The notes under the pieces: generated by a model
Databases searched by the model: none
Told to the model about the DNA's origin: nothing
What the model saw: only the letters and a program-made list of their open reading frames with translations
Program-made: the position numbers and the translations under genes
In this document: in pieces, positions 1-7,044 of the stretch
Numbering within the stretch: position 1 is the stretch's first letter
How the letters are laid out: the number at the start of each line of letters is the position of its first letter
Assembly: GCF_000231115.1 (NCBI RefSeq)
Contig: NW_006889849.1
Location: forward strand, 19,929 to 44,587
Source: Vittaforma corneae ATCC 50505
Taxonomy: Eukaryota; Microsporidia; Nosematidae
Direction of reading: 5' to 3'
Length of the DNA stretch: 24,659 nucleotides

Positions 1-644
1 CCCCTCATGCTCGAGTGACTGTTCTGGCATGGGCTTTTTGGCATTTCTACTCTGGAGCCCAGCATGCTGGCCCCGCCAATTCTCTGTCTTTTGCTCTCAT
101 ATGCACCCCCTCCAAAATTCAGGTCCTCCTCCATGCTGGGATGGGTGGATCTTTCGCGGATGCTTTTCCTTGCAGAGCCTTCATCTTCAAACATGATTTT
201 CTGGAGAATCTCGGGCCTAATTGCTGCCAAGTCACTGGCAGAAGCACCGTGGGATGTGCTATCCATGGTGTCCCTCGCCTCTTGCCTGCCGTCTGGTTGT
301 TCCTGGACCGCGCCTGCTTCGTTCTGCACTCCTGCACCCCAAAACCTGTTAATTCTTGGAACATCCTTTAGTGTTTTATTGGCACATGAACTCTCTGATG
401 GGCTTGAATTGAGCACAGGATTGTTCAGAAGATCGTCATCAAGATCCTCATGCTCATTCTTCTCCTCCCTATAGGACTTCCAGATGCTCACCTTGCTTTC
501 AAACTGGTCGTCAAAAAGACTCTGGTGCGTCCTTGCAGAGGATATCTCTGTGCTCCTCTGTGGCACGCCATCCGCATCCTCGTCAAACAGCGAGCCTGTC
601 TTCTCATCTGCTTTGCTGTCATTCGCTCTGCTATGCTGGTCCAT
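1..644 (-). CDS. Unrecognised acidic, probably disordered protein; 5' part only, runs off the left edge
   Basis: From an ATG at 644 the minus strand stays open for 214 codons to the window edge with no stop, so only the N-terminal part is seen. The protein begins MDQHSRANDSKADEKTG and is rich in Asp, Glu, Ser, Gln and Asn, with little hydrophobic patterning and no domain I recognise, so this part is probably disordered. The start is well supported: CCC lies three bases upstream (646-648) and a TTTTATG-type A+T box lies about 25 bases upstream. It is divergent from the POT1-like gene with 56 bases between the two starts. Coding potential is inferred from the long open frame and plausible composition, since an alternative frame on the plus strand is also open for 137 codons. 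Function unknown. Confidence 0.6.
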   Translation of the reverse strand, partial: MDQHSRANDSKADEKTGSLFDEDADGVPQRSTEISSARTHQSLFDDQFESKVSIWKSYREEKNEHEDLDDDLLNNPVLNSSPSESSCANKTLKDVPRINRFWGAGVQNEAGAVQEQPDGRQEARDTMDSTSHGASASDLAAIRPEILQKIMFEDEGSARKSIRERSTHPSMEEDLNFGGGAYESKRQRIGGASMLGSRVEMPKSPCQNSHSSMR

Positions 645-663
645 TGGGATCTAAACAGAACAA

Positions 664-673
664 ACATAAAAGG
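664..673. promoter_or_regulatory. Shared A+T-rich promoter box between divergent genes
   Basis: The 56-base gap between the starts at 644 (minus) and 701 (plus) contains a single A+T box reading CATAAAAGG on plus and CCTTTTATG on minus. It lies about 20 to 30 bases from both start codons, so one TATA-like element may serve both directions. Inferred from position and composition only. Confidence 0.35.
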
Positions 674-700
674 ACAGAGGCCATTTCTGCACTGGAGTGG

Positions 701-2260
701 ATGGAATACACACTGCCAAGTTGCGACAGTGGCACATGCCATTCGACATTCTTCCAGAACCCAGCTCAGATGATAATCCTCGGAGAAGTCCAGAACTGCT
801 CTTCGGAAAAAGTGGCAATCAGGACGCAGGAAGGAAGCTTTGAGCTGTCTGGAGGCGAAGTCGACCATGGCCAGCTTGGCCAAAACGACAGAGTGGTTGT
901 CAGTGTCCCGCACATTTCCCACTTTTCTCAGCTTTCAAAAATAGAATACACAAAAGGTGTCAAAATTGCCAGAAATCCCTTCAAGTACATCTCCGACCTA
1001 AGAAAAGACCAGTACTGTGACGTGGTTGCTGTGTGCACAGACTACAAGCCCCTGGTTAAGACCAAGGGAACCGACCATCTGTTTTCTCTGTGCTTGCTTG
1101 ACCAGACTGGCAGTGTGGAGCTCAAGGTTTTCATCGATGAGAAGAGCTTCCGAGAAATGGCCGAGGATGCCAGCGAGCCGTTTAGAAAGGGGGACGTCCT
1201 GCTAGTCAGGAATATAAAGCAGGGATTTAGCGAGCGCGTTGCTGTTGTCTCAAAGCCTTGTCTAATCTACAAGGTGACAGGCTACGAGGCGGCAGATTCT
1301 GCCGAAAACAGCGGGCAGGAGCTGGGCAGCTTTGTGGAACATGCAATTGCACGGTTCTTGGCAAGCTGCTATAGAAGCACGTCGTTTTCTGCGTCGTCAA
1401 AAATGAAGAGCATCCGGGATCTCCGAGACAGAAGCTTCTTCAACATCCTTGGCAAGGTTATTCACTGCGAATACGACCAGGTGCCGTCGGTAAGCATAAC
1501 AGACTTTACTGCCAGTCCGATGGTGGAGCGGGGATACGGGGCATTTCCCAACAATATGGTGCTCACAATCAAGCTTTTTGGCCAGCACTCGTCTCTTTTG
1601 AAGAGGATTGCTGTTGGGAAGCACTGTCTATTTGTGAACATCAGGATGCATTCGTTCGACACTGTCCTGGAGGCATACATGCACGACAACCTGTCCGGCG
1701 ATGTTGTTCCTGTGGACAGCGAAAATGAACTAGGCGAAATCAAAGCAAGAGAGCAGGAGTACTATTCGAGTCTGCACAAAAGCAGCCAAACACAGGACAC
1801 AGACAACAGCGACGCGGATGCCGATCGGAAACAGCCGAATGCAGACATGTCTGGAGACAGCTGCTTGAGTGCCTCTGCAGCAGATGGCACAGCGCCAGTA
1901 GAGCCGCACAGGCCCCTCGACATCCCAATAGTTCCAATCCATCACATTGGCGAGCCCGGAATCTTCCTGTGCTCCTGCCTCATAGGCGATATTTCCTACT
2001 CACCGCAAAACCTGCATTCAATAGTGACTGTTGTGGACTCTGGCCGCGAGTACCAAACCAGAGCAAAGAAAACCCTGACCCGGAAAATTGCCGAATCGGA
2101 CAAAATAGCCGCAGGCTCAGAGTTCAAGTGCTTGGTCTTGAAGACCGCAGCAGACGTGCTGTTCTTGGTGGACGTCTTTGTGGATGAGCAGGAGTATCGA
2201 GGCTTTCTTGAATTTTACCACAGATCGTCAGAAAAGCACAGCATTAGAACAGATCATTAA
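701..2260 (+). CDS. POT1: POT1-like telomere end-binding protein
   Basis: Predicted single-stranded telomeric DNA-binding protein of 519 residues, acting at chromosome ends. The best evidence is a telomere-binding OB fold at about residues 95-190 with the segment DVVAVCTDYKPLVKTKGTD (KTKGTD at 120-125), which closely follows the POT1 signature of a [KR]T[KR]GTD loop followed by a strand ending in LLDQT. A second OB-like domain lies at about 240-330 (SFFNILGKVIHCEYDQVPSV onward), the order seen in POT1. A Ser/Asp/Gln-rich linker (about 350-410) separates this from a C-terminal domain. A small extra domain precedes the first OB fold. ATG 701 is the first in-frame ATG; ATG 770 (GILGEVQ-like segment starts just after it) is possible. 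It converges with the YEATS gene. The family call is good; telomere specificity is inferred. Confidence 0.75.
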   Translation: MEYTLPSCDSGTCHSTFFQNPAQMIILGEVQNCSSEKVAIRTQEGSFELSGGEVDHGQLGQNDRVVVSVPHISHFSQLSKIEYTKGVKIARNPFKYISDLRKDQYCDVVAVCTDYKPLVKTKGTDHLFSLCLLDQTGSVELKVFIDEKSFREMAEDASEPFRKGDVLLVRNIKQGFSERVAVVSKPCLIYKVTGYEAADSAENSGQELGSFVEHAIARFLASCYRSTSFSASSKMKSIRDLRDRSFFNILGKVIHCEYDQVPSVSITDFTASPMVERGYGAFPNNMVLTIKLFGQHSSLLKRIAVGKHCLFVNIRMHSFDTVLEAYMHDNLSGDVVPVDSENELGEIKAREQEYYSSLHKSSQTQDTDNSDADADRKQPNADMSGDSCLSASAADGTAPVEPHRPLDIPIVPIHHIGEPGIFLCSCLIGDISYSPQNLHSIVTVVDSGREYQTRAKKTLTRKIAESDKIAAGSEFKCLVLKTAADVLFLVDVFVDEQEYRGFLEFYHRSSEKHSIRTDH

Positions 2261-2267
2261 ATCAGCC

Positions 2268-2290
2268 TTTAAAATTACAGCGGTTTTAAA
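2268..2290. repeat. A+T-rich inverted repeat after the POT1 stop
   Basis: TTTAAAA (2268-2274) and TTTTAAA (2284-2290) are perfect inverted copies separated by nine bases. They lie just downstream of the POT1-like stop codon in the space between convergent genes. A role in 3'-end formation is possible but only inferred. Confidence 0.3.
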
Positions 2291-2348
2291 TTTCAATTCC
2301 TGCACAAGCTATTTAATCAACAGAGCGGCCATCGAGTCGTGCGGCATC

Positions 2349-2828
2349 CTACTTGTTTTTTCGGTCCTCAAGCAGCTCAAGCATGTAGTTTATGCCCTCG
2401 TCAATCCTTTTGTACTCCTCGTCGTCGTCGACATACTCGAACATGTACCCCGGATCTATGGGTACGGCCTCTCCTTTATAGGCAATCGTATCCACCCTTT
2501 CAGATACTAGGGGGTAGGTGCTGCCGTGCAGCTTCAGGTAGTGGTTGGTGTTGATCTTTTCGTTGTTGAACAGTATTATTTTTATTTGTATTGTGAACTC
2601 TCCCCATCCCTTTTCGGATATCTGGAACGGCTCCTGCAGCACGTTGATGTATGGGTTTTTGAAGGACTCGTGGAGTCTGAACTGGACAGTCTTGAGAACG
2701 CCCGGGGTGGCCTTGACATAGCATTTCCATTCGTGGGTGAGCTCGGGAAATGCCCTCTCGTTTTCTGGCACGAAGACAGCCTCTGAGCCTATGATTATGG
2801 GAACGGTGCTGTACTCTTGCAGGCACAT
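2349..2828 (-). CDS. YEATS-domain chromatin reader (Yaf9-like)
   Basis: A 159-residue protein that is almost entirely a YEATS domain, the acyl-lysine histone reader found in SWR1/NuA4 (Yaf9) and TFIID/chromatin complexes (Taf14). Seen directly: VPIIIGSEA near the N-terminus, HEW at 32-34, VQFRLHESFKNP at 48-59 and GWGEFTIQIKI at 74-84, the family core including the His/Ser/Phe of the reader pocket (53, 55, 56). A short charged C-terminal helix (about 132-159, ending LELLEDRKNK) resembles Yaf9 more than Taf14, which has an added ET domain. I chose ATG 2828 because CCCC (2833-2836) and an A+T box lie directly upstream, as at neighbouring genes. An upstream ATG at 2873 would add 15 residues, but lies inside a perfect inverted repeat. 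Confidence 0.85.
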   Translation of the reverse strand: MCLQEYSTVPIIIGSEAVFVPENERAFPELTHEWKCYVKATPGVLKTVQFRLHESFKNPYINVLQEPFQISEKGWGEFTIQIKIILFNNEKINTNHYLKLHGSTYPLVSERVDTIAYKGEAVPIDPGYMFEYVDDDEEYKRIDEGINYMLELLEDRKNK

Positions 2829-2868
2829 CGGTGGGGATAAAAGTGCATCTGCATATTTATCAACAGAA

Positions 2869-2892
2869 AGCATACTTATGCGAAAGTATGCT
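2869..2892. repeat. Perfect 9-bp inverted repeat (hairpin) between genes
   Basis: AGCATACTT (2869-2877) and AAGTATGCT (2884-2892) are exact reverse complements with a six-base loop. An overlapping alternative hairpin uses GCATA and TATGC. It lies about 32 bases past the stop of the secreted-protein gene and 40 bases before the YEATS start, both on minus. It could act in 3'-end formation or as a binding site; no function is shown. Confidence 0.5.
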
Positions 2893-2923
2893 AAACACAG
2901 CTAGATTAAAAGCGAAAACAAAT

Positions 2924-3778
2924 TTAATCATCGACTCTAGGCAGACAAGATTGTTTGATCTTCTTGATTATCTCATCAAACACCACTTCAAACTCGTCCT
3001 TGCTTTCGCTCAGCGGAGAGGCAAACATCCTCCTGGCCAAAACATTGAGCCCTGCACGCAGGTGCTTGATCTTGGCGAACACAGCATCAACGACCGCCTC
3101 ATGCTCCATGCCAGACGAATAGATGACCCGTAGATTCTTCATGAACAGGTTCATTACCTTGTCTGGGTTTGGAAGAGCCGGTGTGGGCACAAAGGCTGGG
3201 TTGATCAGCGGAAGGAAGATCCCACCATCTTCGTAGAATTTGAAGAGGAAGTAGTCGTTAATCAGCCATGCATGGTCGCGGCCATCGCTGTCGGGTTTTG
3301 GACCAAGTAACGAAGCATGCTTCTGGAAAAATGAATACGAAGCTCTGAGGAGACGGGAATGTTTTGCCCTGAATTCTCCGGCTATCTCGTCTCTGTCGCA
3401 GTACTCGTGAAACTTTACAAAGAAGCTTCGAATCATCTCTCGGATATTGTCTACCTCAGGATTGTCCTCGGCCCCAACGATGTCGCTAAGAAGCCTTCCG
3501 TACGGCGTCGTAGTGAAAAGATCTGCCGCTACACTGGCAAGAGCTTTGCTATTGAAAACTAGAAACTTGGTCAGATCCTTGAGACTGTCAACAACGTCCT
3601 CATCGCTTAAGAGATGGAAAAGGACAACATCTGCTTTTGAGCACTTATATTTTGTACAGCACGGTGTGTGCTTCGGTTGTTCATCCACAGCACTGATGCT
3701 CTGGACGTGTCTCTGCTCTGTGTCTCCAGTCGTTCCAACACTGAGTGCCAGTAGTAAAAGCTTAAATACTTCTACCAT
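2924..3778 (-). CDS. Putative secreted protein, unknown function
   Basis: A 284-residue protein that starts MVEVFKLLLLALSVGTTGDT, a typical short signal peptide with probable cleavage after about residue 16-18. No second membrane segment is visible, so it may be secreted or retained in the endomembrane lumen. A Cys-rich patch (CCTKYKC) lies near residues 39-45; the rest looks helical with many Phe and Leu. I do not recognise a family. The first in-frame ATG is 3778, and its context is convincing: CCCC at 3782-3785 and a TTTTATG-type box upstream. It is divergent from PCNA, with 142 bases between starts. In microsporidia such orphan secreted proteins are often lineage-specific and host-exposed, which here is only inference. 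Confidence 0.65.
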   Translation of the reverse strand: MVEVFKLLLLALSVGTTGDTEQRHVQSISAVDEQPKHTPCCTKYKCSKADVVLFHLLSDEDVVDSLKDLTKFLVFNSKALASVAADLFTTTPYGRLLSDIVGAEDNPEVDNIREMIRSFFVKFHEYCDRDEIAGEFRAKHSRLLRASYSFFQKHASLLGPKPDSDGRDHAWLINDYFLFKFYEDGGIFLPLINPAFVPTPALPNPDKVMNLFMKNLRVIYSSGMEHEAVVDAVFAKIKHLRAGLNVLARRMFASPLSESKDEFEVVFDEIIKKIKQSCLPRVDD

Positions 3779-3920
3779 TTTGGGGTAAAAGAAAACAAAG
3801 CATAAAAGTCCCAAGAAACAGCGTGCTACCTTGGGTCTGCAGAGGAGCTGGCCAAAGCTATTTCGTGCCCAGATGTCGTCCCAGAGCCCTCGACAAATTT
3901 TTTATCCAACATCTTCCCCA

Positions 3921-4710
3921 ATGTTCGAGGTTGAACTCAGAAAATTCAGACTCAGAAAAGAACATCGCTTACGAGCGACTCAACGCATTTAGAAAGGTGA
4001 TCGAGAGTCTCGCAGACATCGTGGATAAGATGGAAATCAAGTGCTCCGACTCGGGACTGGACATCCAGGTGATGGACTCGATGCATGTTGCCCTGGCAGA
4101 CGTGCACTTCTCAAGAGAAACATTCACGAGCTACAGATGCGACAGGGATGTGCAGCTGGGCATCCCAATCAAGCACTTCCTCACCGTCCTTAGGGGAATA
4201 GCCCTTGAGGAGAAGAGTCTTCTGAGATTTTCATGCGAGGACGAGCCCCAGGCCCTCAAAATCGAGCACATCCTCCCAAACTCCCAGTTCGAGTTTGACA
4301 TCACTCTGTACCAAATAGGCACAGAGTCCTACTCAGTGCCGGAGCTCGAGTTCGACACAAAGGTCAGAATGCCCTCGGAGCAGTTCAGAAACATCTCGCG
4401 GCTTATTGGGTCGTTTGGAGAGTATATCAACTTTGAGTGCGAAGACAAAAGGCTGGTTGTCAAGCAGAATGGAGACCTGATAAAGAACAACATGAGTCTG
4501 AAGCCAAACGAGGAGACCGTGTTTATCGACGCGACAGCCCCTGTCAACTTAGAGATAGCCATGAAGTATGTTAATATTGTCAATAAGGTGTCCACCCTCA
4601 GCAGCGAGGTAAGAGTCAACCTTGGAAACTCGACGCCGGTGTTTTTTGAAGTCGACATCGGCAGCATTGGATACATCAAGTTCTATATTGCGCCAAAAGC
4701 ACAAAATTAA
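3921..4710 (+). CDS. POL30: PCNA sliding clamp, with a 5' frame break (candidate 31-base intron)
   Basis: The DNA polymerase processivity clamp, a homotrimer encircling DNA at replication forks. Diagnostic segments are the first helix AFRKVIESLADIVDK, IQVMDSMHVALADVHF, YRCDRDVQLGI (human YRCDRNLAMGV) and the ending GYIKFYIAPK (human GHLKYYLAPK). The body frame has no ATG before codon MEIKC at 4030, which is already inside the conserved fold. The only good start is ATG 3921 (MFEVEL, matching the family MFEARL), with CCCC at 3916-3919 and an AAATTTTTTAT box 20-30 bases upstream, but it is one frame away and would hit TAG at 3990. Removing a GT...AG segment at 3930-3960 restores the frame, giving 252 residues against about 258-261 in the family. 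A frameshift or one-base sequence error is the alternative. Confidence 0.9.
3930..3960 (+). other. Candidate 31-base intron in PCNA
   Basis: This segment begins GTTGAA and ends AAAAG, has length 3n+1, and its removal joins MFE to NIAYERLNAF in the frame of the conserved PCNA body. The 5' site does not match the usual GTAAGT, which weakens the call. The spliced N-terminus is only about one residue longer than human PCNA before the first helix, whereas a simple one-base skip would leave about ten extra residues. Confidence 0.35.
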
Positions 4711-4775
4711 ATGGTTGTTCAGAGCAAGTATTGCTAATTTAATTTATTTTAATGCCAAGGCTAAAGTCGCAGGGC

Positions 4776-5795
4776 CTAGTCAGACAGGACCTCGTACTCG
4801 TCCAGAATGCCCCACACCCTCGGGTAGAGATCCTTCTCCATTATCACCCTTTTGGTCTTCGTGATGATGCCTCTCTCCATCTCGGCCAGCTGGCTCGATG
4901 CAACCAGCGGCTGGGCTATTGCCACTGCTTCGCCCTTGGCTGTCATCAGCACAACAGTCGAGTTTGTGTCAAAGTCCCTGTCGTACCTCAAGACCCCAGG
5001 CACCGACAGCTGTCCCCCGTAGCATATGGCATTCACGGCCGAGTCTCTGATCATTATTCTCGGGTACGACACCAGCAGTGTTTCAAGAGGCCTCACCACC
5101 TTTCTGAGATACCTCTCCTCTCCGGTCTTTTTGTACATGTAGTAGGCATCCTGGACATCGTGGAGCGTCACACACTCGTCCTCTGTTGTCAGCCCACTCT
5201 GTGTCCGTCTGAGATCAGCCATTGCTGCGCCGCATCCGATGTACAGCCCAATGTGTGTGCACAGTGTTCTGATGTAGGACCCCGCCTCGCACCTGACCTC
5301 GAAAAGCGCCATCTTGGGCGTAAACTCGATAATATTAATCGCATAGATCCATCTCAGCCTTAGATCCCGCTTGACTGCACACATCACAGGCGGCCTCTGA
5401 AACAGATGCCCAGTCAGCTTCCTGCATGCATTGCTGAACTTCTCGGCCGTGGTCTCCGTGTCAAATTCAATGCAGCAAACGTATGTCTTTCCTGCGTTCT
5501 GCTGGCTTTTGGTCAGCCTCGTTGCTCTGTTCAAGCAGATGCTCAACACGCCAGTCACCTTCGGATCCAGCGTCCCGCTGTGGCCTGTCTTCTCGCAGTC
5601 GAGGATGCCCTTTACCCACGTCACAACCTCATGCGAGGATGGATTTGCAGGCTTGTCGACCGTGACCACCCCGTACTTCAGATACTCGCCAATTGGCCTA
5701 TTCACCGGCATTGTTCCGTGGCCGCTTGGGTTGTGATCCCTTGACTTTACAACCATCTGGTCTTGGTTTTTCAGCAGGAGCAGGCTTTCCTCCAT
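4776..5795 (-). CDS. CBF5: Cbf5/dyskerin, H/ACA snoRNP pseudouridine synthase
   Basis: Catalytic subunit of H/ACA snoRNPs, which isomerise uridine in rRNA in the nucleolus and help pre-rRNA processing. The TruB-family core is nearly textbook: DKPANPSSHEVVTWVK, then KTGHSGTLDPKVTGVL with the catalytic Asp at residue 77, RATRLTKSQQNAGKTYV, LFQRPPVMCAVKR and CEAGSYIRTLCTH. A PUA domain follows (about 235-325: DSAVNAICYGGQL, VPGVLRY, IMEKDLYPRVWG). At 339 residues it lacks the Lys-rich tail of yeast and human proteins. ATG 5795 is preferred because a 14-base element identical to that of the eIF3b gene lies six bases upstream; ATG 5837 would add 14 residues. It converges with PCNA and lies 44 bases downstream of the Rrb1-like gene on the same strand. 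Confidence 0.95.
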   Translation of the reverse strand: MEESLLLLKNQDQMVVKSRDHNPSGHGTMPVNRPIGEYLKYGVVTVDKPANPSSHEVVTWVKGILDCEKTGHSGTLDPKVTGVLSICLNRATRLTKSQQNAGKTYVCCIEFDTETTAEKFSNACRKLTGHLFQRPPVMCAVKRDLRLRWIYAINIIEFTPKMALFEVRCEAGSYIRTLCTHIGLYIGCGAAMADLRRTQSGLTTEDECVTLHDVQDAYYMYKKTGEERYLRKVVRPLETLLVSYPRIMIRDSAVNAICYGGQLSVPGVLRYDRDFDTNSTVVLMTAKGEAVAIAQPLVASSQLAEMERGIITKTKRVIMEKDLYPRVWGILDEYEVLSD

Positions 5796-5801
5796 CCAGG
5801 A

Positions 5802-5815
5802 CTGCAAAAATTTGC
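5802..5815 (-). promoter_or_regulatory. AAATTT-type promoter element of CBF5
   Basis: The coding strand reads GCAAATTTTTGCAG, ending six bases before the chosen ATG. Exactly the same 14 bases lie three bases before the eIF3b start. AAATTT-like signals are reported upstream of ribosomal protein genes in Encephalitozoon cuniculi, so a link to ribosome production is plausible. Confidence 0.55.
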
Positions 5816-5839
5816 TCAAAAAATCTGTGTGCAGCATGC

Positions 5840-6874
5840 TTATTCAGACAGCTCAGCAAACGAAACCGGCTCAAACACACACAGCCCGTCCTCACTGGTC
5901 ACGGCTATCGAGCTTCCATAAAATGCACAGTCCTTATAGCATCTTTGGCCCTGATGCACAAAGAGAAGGCTTCGGGGAACATCCAGGCCCTGCTCGTCCT
6001 CCAGAGTAATATCCCAGAGACAGACCTGCTCGTCAGATCCTGTCACAAACACCTCGTCGTCCCTCCACCTGACAAACGAAATGGGCGTGCAATGCCACTC
6101 AAAGACTTCCCTGCTGCCAGTTTCAAGATTTACGAGATGCACTCTGCCATTATCGTCGCCAAACACTACATGTCCGTTTCTGGCATCCAAAGAATTAACC
6201 TCCGAGTCGTTTTCGATGGTTGAGAGCAGCTCTCCCTTCAGGTCAAATATTCGGACCCTGTGGTCTAGCGACCCCGTGGCTATTATGCTCCGAGCATCAT
6301 CGAAGCCCACACACTCAATCGGAGACTCGCCAGACGATATGCAGCCCAGTAGCTCGAGACTGTGGCTGTAGACCTCGACGTTGCCATTTTCACACCCGAC
6401 GATTACATAGCTGTCTGAAACATGCAGCCCAAACCTGAAGAACCCCTTTACCTCTGCAACAACATTGCATTCCAGATCAAACTTTGTGAGAAAGCTGTCC
6501 GAAAGCGCAAAGATCGCATTGCAGATCCGGACTTTGTTGAATGCTCTGTCGGCTGGATGTGTTCTAAATTCAAGCACGCTAAGCCCACTGCCGTCTGCAG
6601 TCCTCTCCAGTTCCACTTCAACTATTTGGTTGTCATGCTCTTCTGTGCGATCTCGGTCTGGAAAGGTTCCCAGGACGATCCTGGACTTGCAAATATCCAG
6701 ACTCATGGACGGCCACTCCAAACTGATGTACTCGAGTAGAGAATAGGCCTCCTCATCCACCTCAAGCTCGCCCTCCTCCGTGCCTGTTGGCCTGTATGTC
6801 TCGTAGTCTTCCGAGCTTAGGTCTATTTCTTCAATGGGCTCTTCTCTTGTCTTTTGCACGCTCCTCTTGGCCAT
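5840..6874 (-). CDS. RRB1: Rrb1/GRWD1-like WD-repeat ribosome assembly chaperone
   Basis: Predicted 344-residue WD40 propeller of the Rrb1/GRWD1 group, whose members escort ribosomal protein L3 (uL3) to nucleolar pre-60S particles. Family features visible: an acidic N-terminus (residues 11-42, rich in Glu and Asp), then LLEYISLEWPSMSLDI (47-61), matching the conserved WPxLSFDI block. WD-type repeats follow, including ATGSLDHRVRIFDL (199-212) and VTGSDEQVCLWDI (277-289). The near-diagnostic LLFVHQGQ is at 303-310, with a final blade after it. It is shorter than yeast Rrb1 (about 510). ATG 6874 is the first in-frame ATG. The 3' end is only 44 bases before the CBF5 start, and the two share the ribosome-biogenesis theme. 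Confidence 0.8.
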   Translation of the reverse strand: MAKRSVQKTREEPIEEIDLSSEDYETYRPTGTEEGELEVDEEAYSLLEYISLEWPSMSLDICKSRIVLGTFPDRDRTEEHDNQIVEVELERTADGSGLSVLEFRTHPADRAFNKVRICNAIFALSDSFLTKFDLECNVVAEVKGFFRFGLHVSDSYVIVGCENGNVEVYSHSLELLGCISSGESPIECVGFDDARSIIATGSLDHRVRIFDLKGELLSTIENDSEVNSLDARNGHVVFGDDNGRVHLVNLETGSREVFEWHCTPISFVRWRDDEVFVTGSDEQVCLWDITLEDEQGLDVPRSLLFVHQGQRCYKDCAFYGSSIAVTSEDGLCVFEPVSFAELSE

Positions 6875-6946
6875 TGCGGTTACTGCAAAACTGCCGAGTA
6901 AGCGCTGAGGCCAACGGAGATTCCTGGCTGTAGTCCAGGATCGCTC

Positions 6947-6960
6947 CTGCAAATTTTAGC
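6947..6960 (-). promoter_or_regulatory. Diverged AAATTT-type element upstream of the Rrb1-like gene
   Basis: The coding strand reads GCTAAAATTTGCAG, matching 11 of 14 positions of the CBF5 and eIF3b element, but 72 bases before the ATG. A partial copy, TTTTGCAG (6883-6890), lies eight bases before the ATG. The gap of about 170 bases is shared with the divergent PP2A-like gene, so the element could serve either. Confidence 0.3.
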
Positions 6961-7044
6961 TCATGCCCAGGCTGGTCGGGTCTGGCCTATCCCCATGCTT
7001 TGCTTTGCATTTCAGCCACTCTTTCTTTGGCACCCCCTTCTCAA

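Noticed and set aside
64..474. Plus-strand frame of 136 codons opposite the left-edge gene
   Set aside because: Its Ser/Leu/Cys-rich translation is typical of the antisense of an acidic coding frame, and it lacks a start context. The minus frame is longer and has one.
533..700. 56-residue extension of the POT1-like protein
   Set aside because: It begins at TTG, has no ATG, and overlaps the 5' end of the divergent gene and the shared promoter.
3823..3920. PCNA beginning at the upstream end of its body frame
   Set aside because: The frame there opens with GTG, not ATG, its translation does not resemble PCNA, and it overlaps the divergent promoter region. A non-ATG start is less likely than an intron or shift from ATG 3921.
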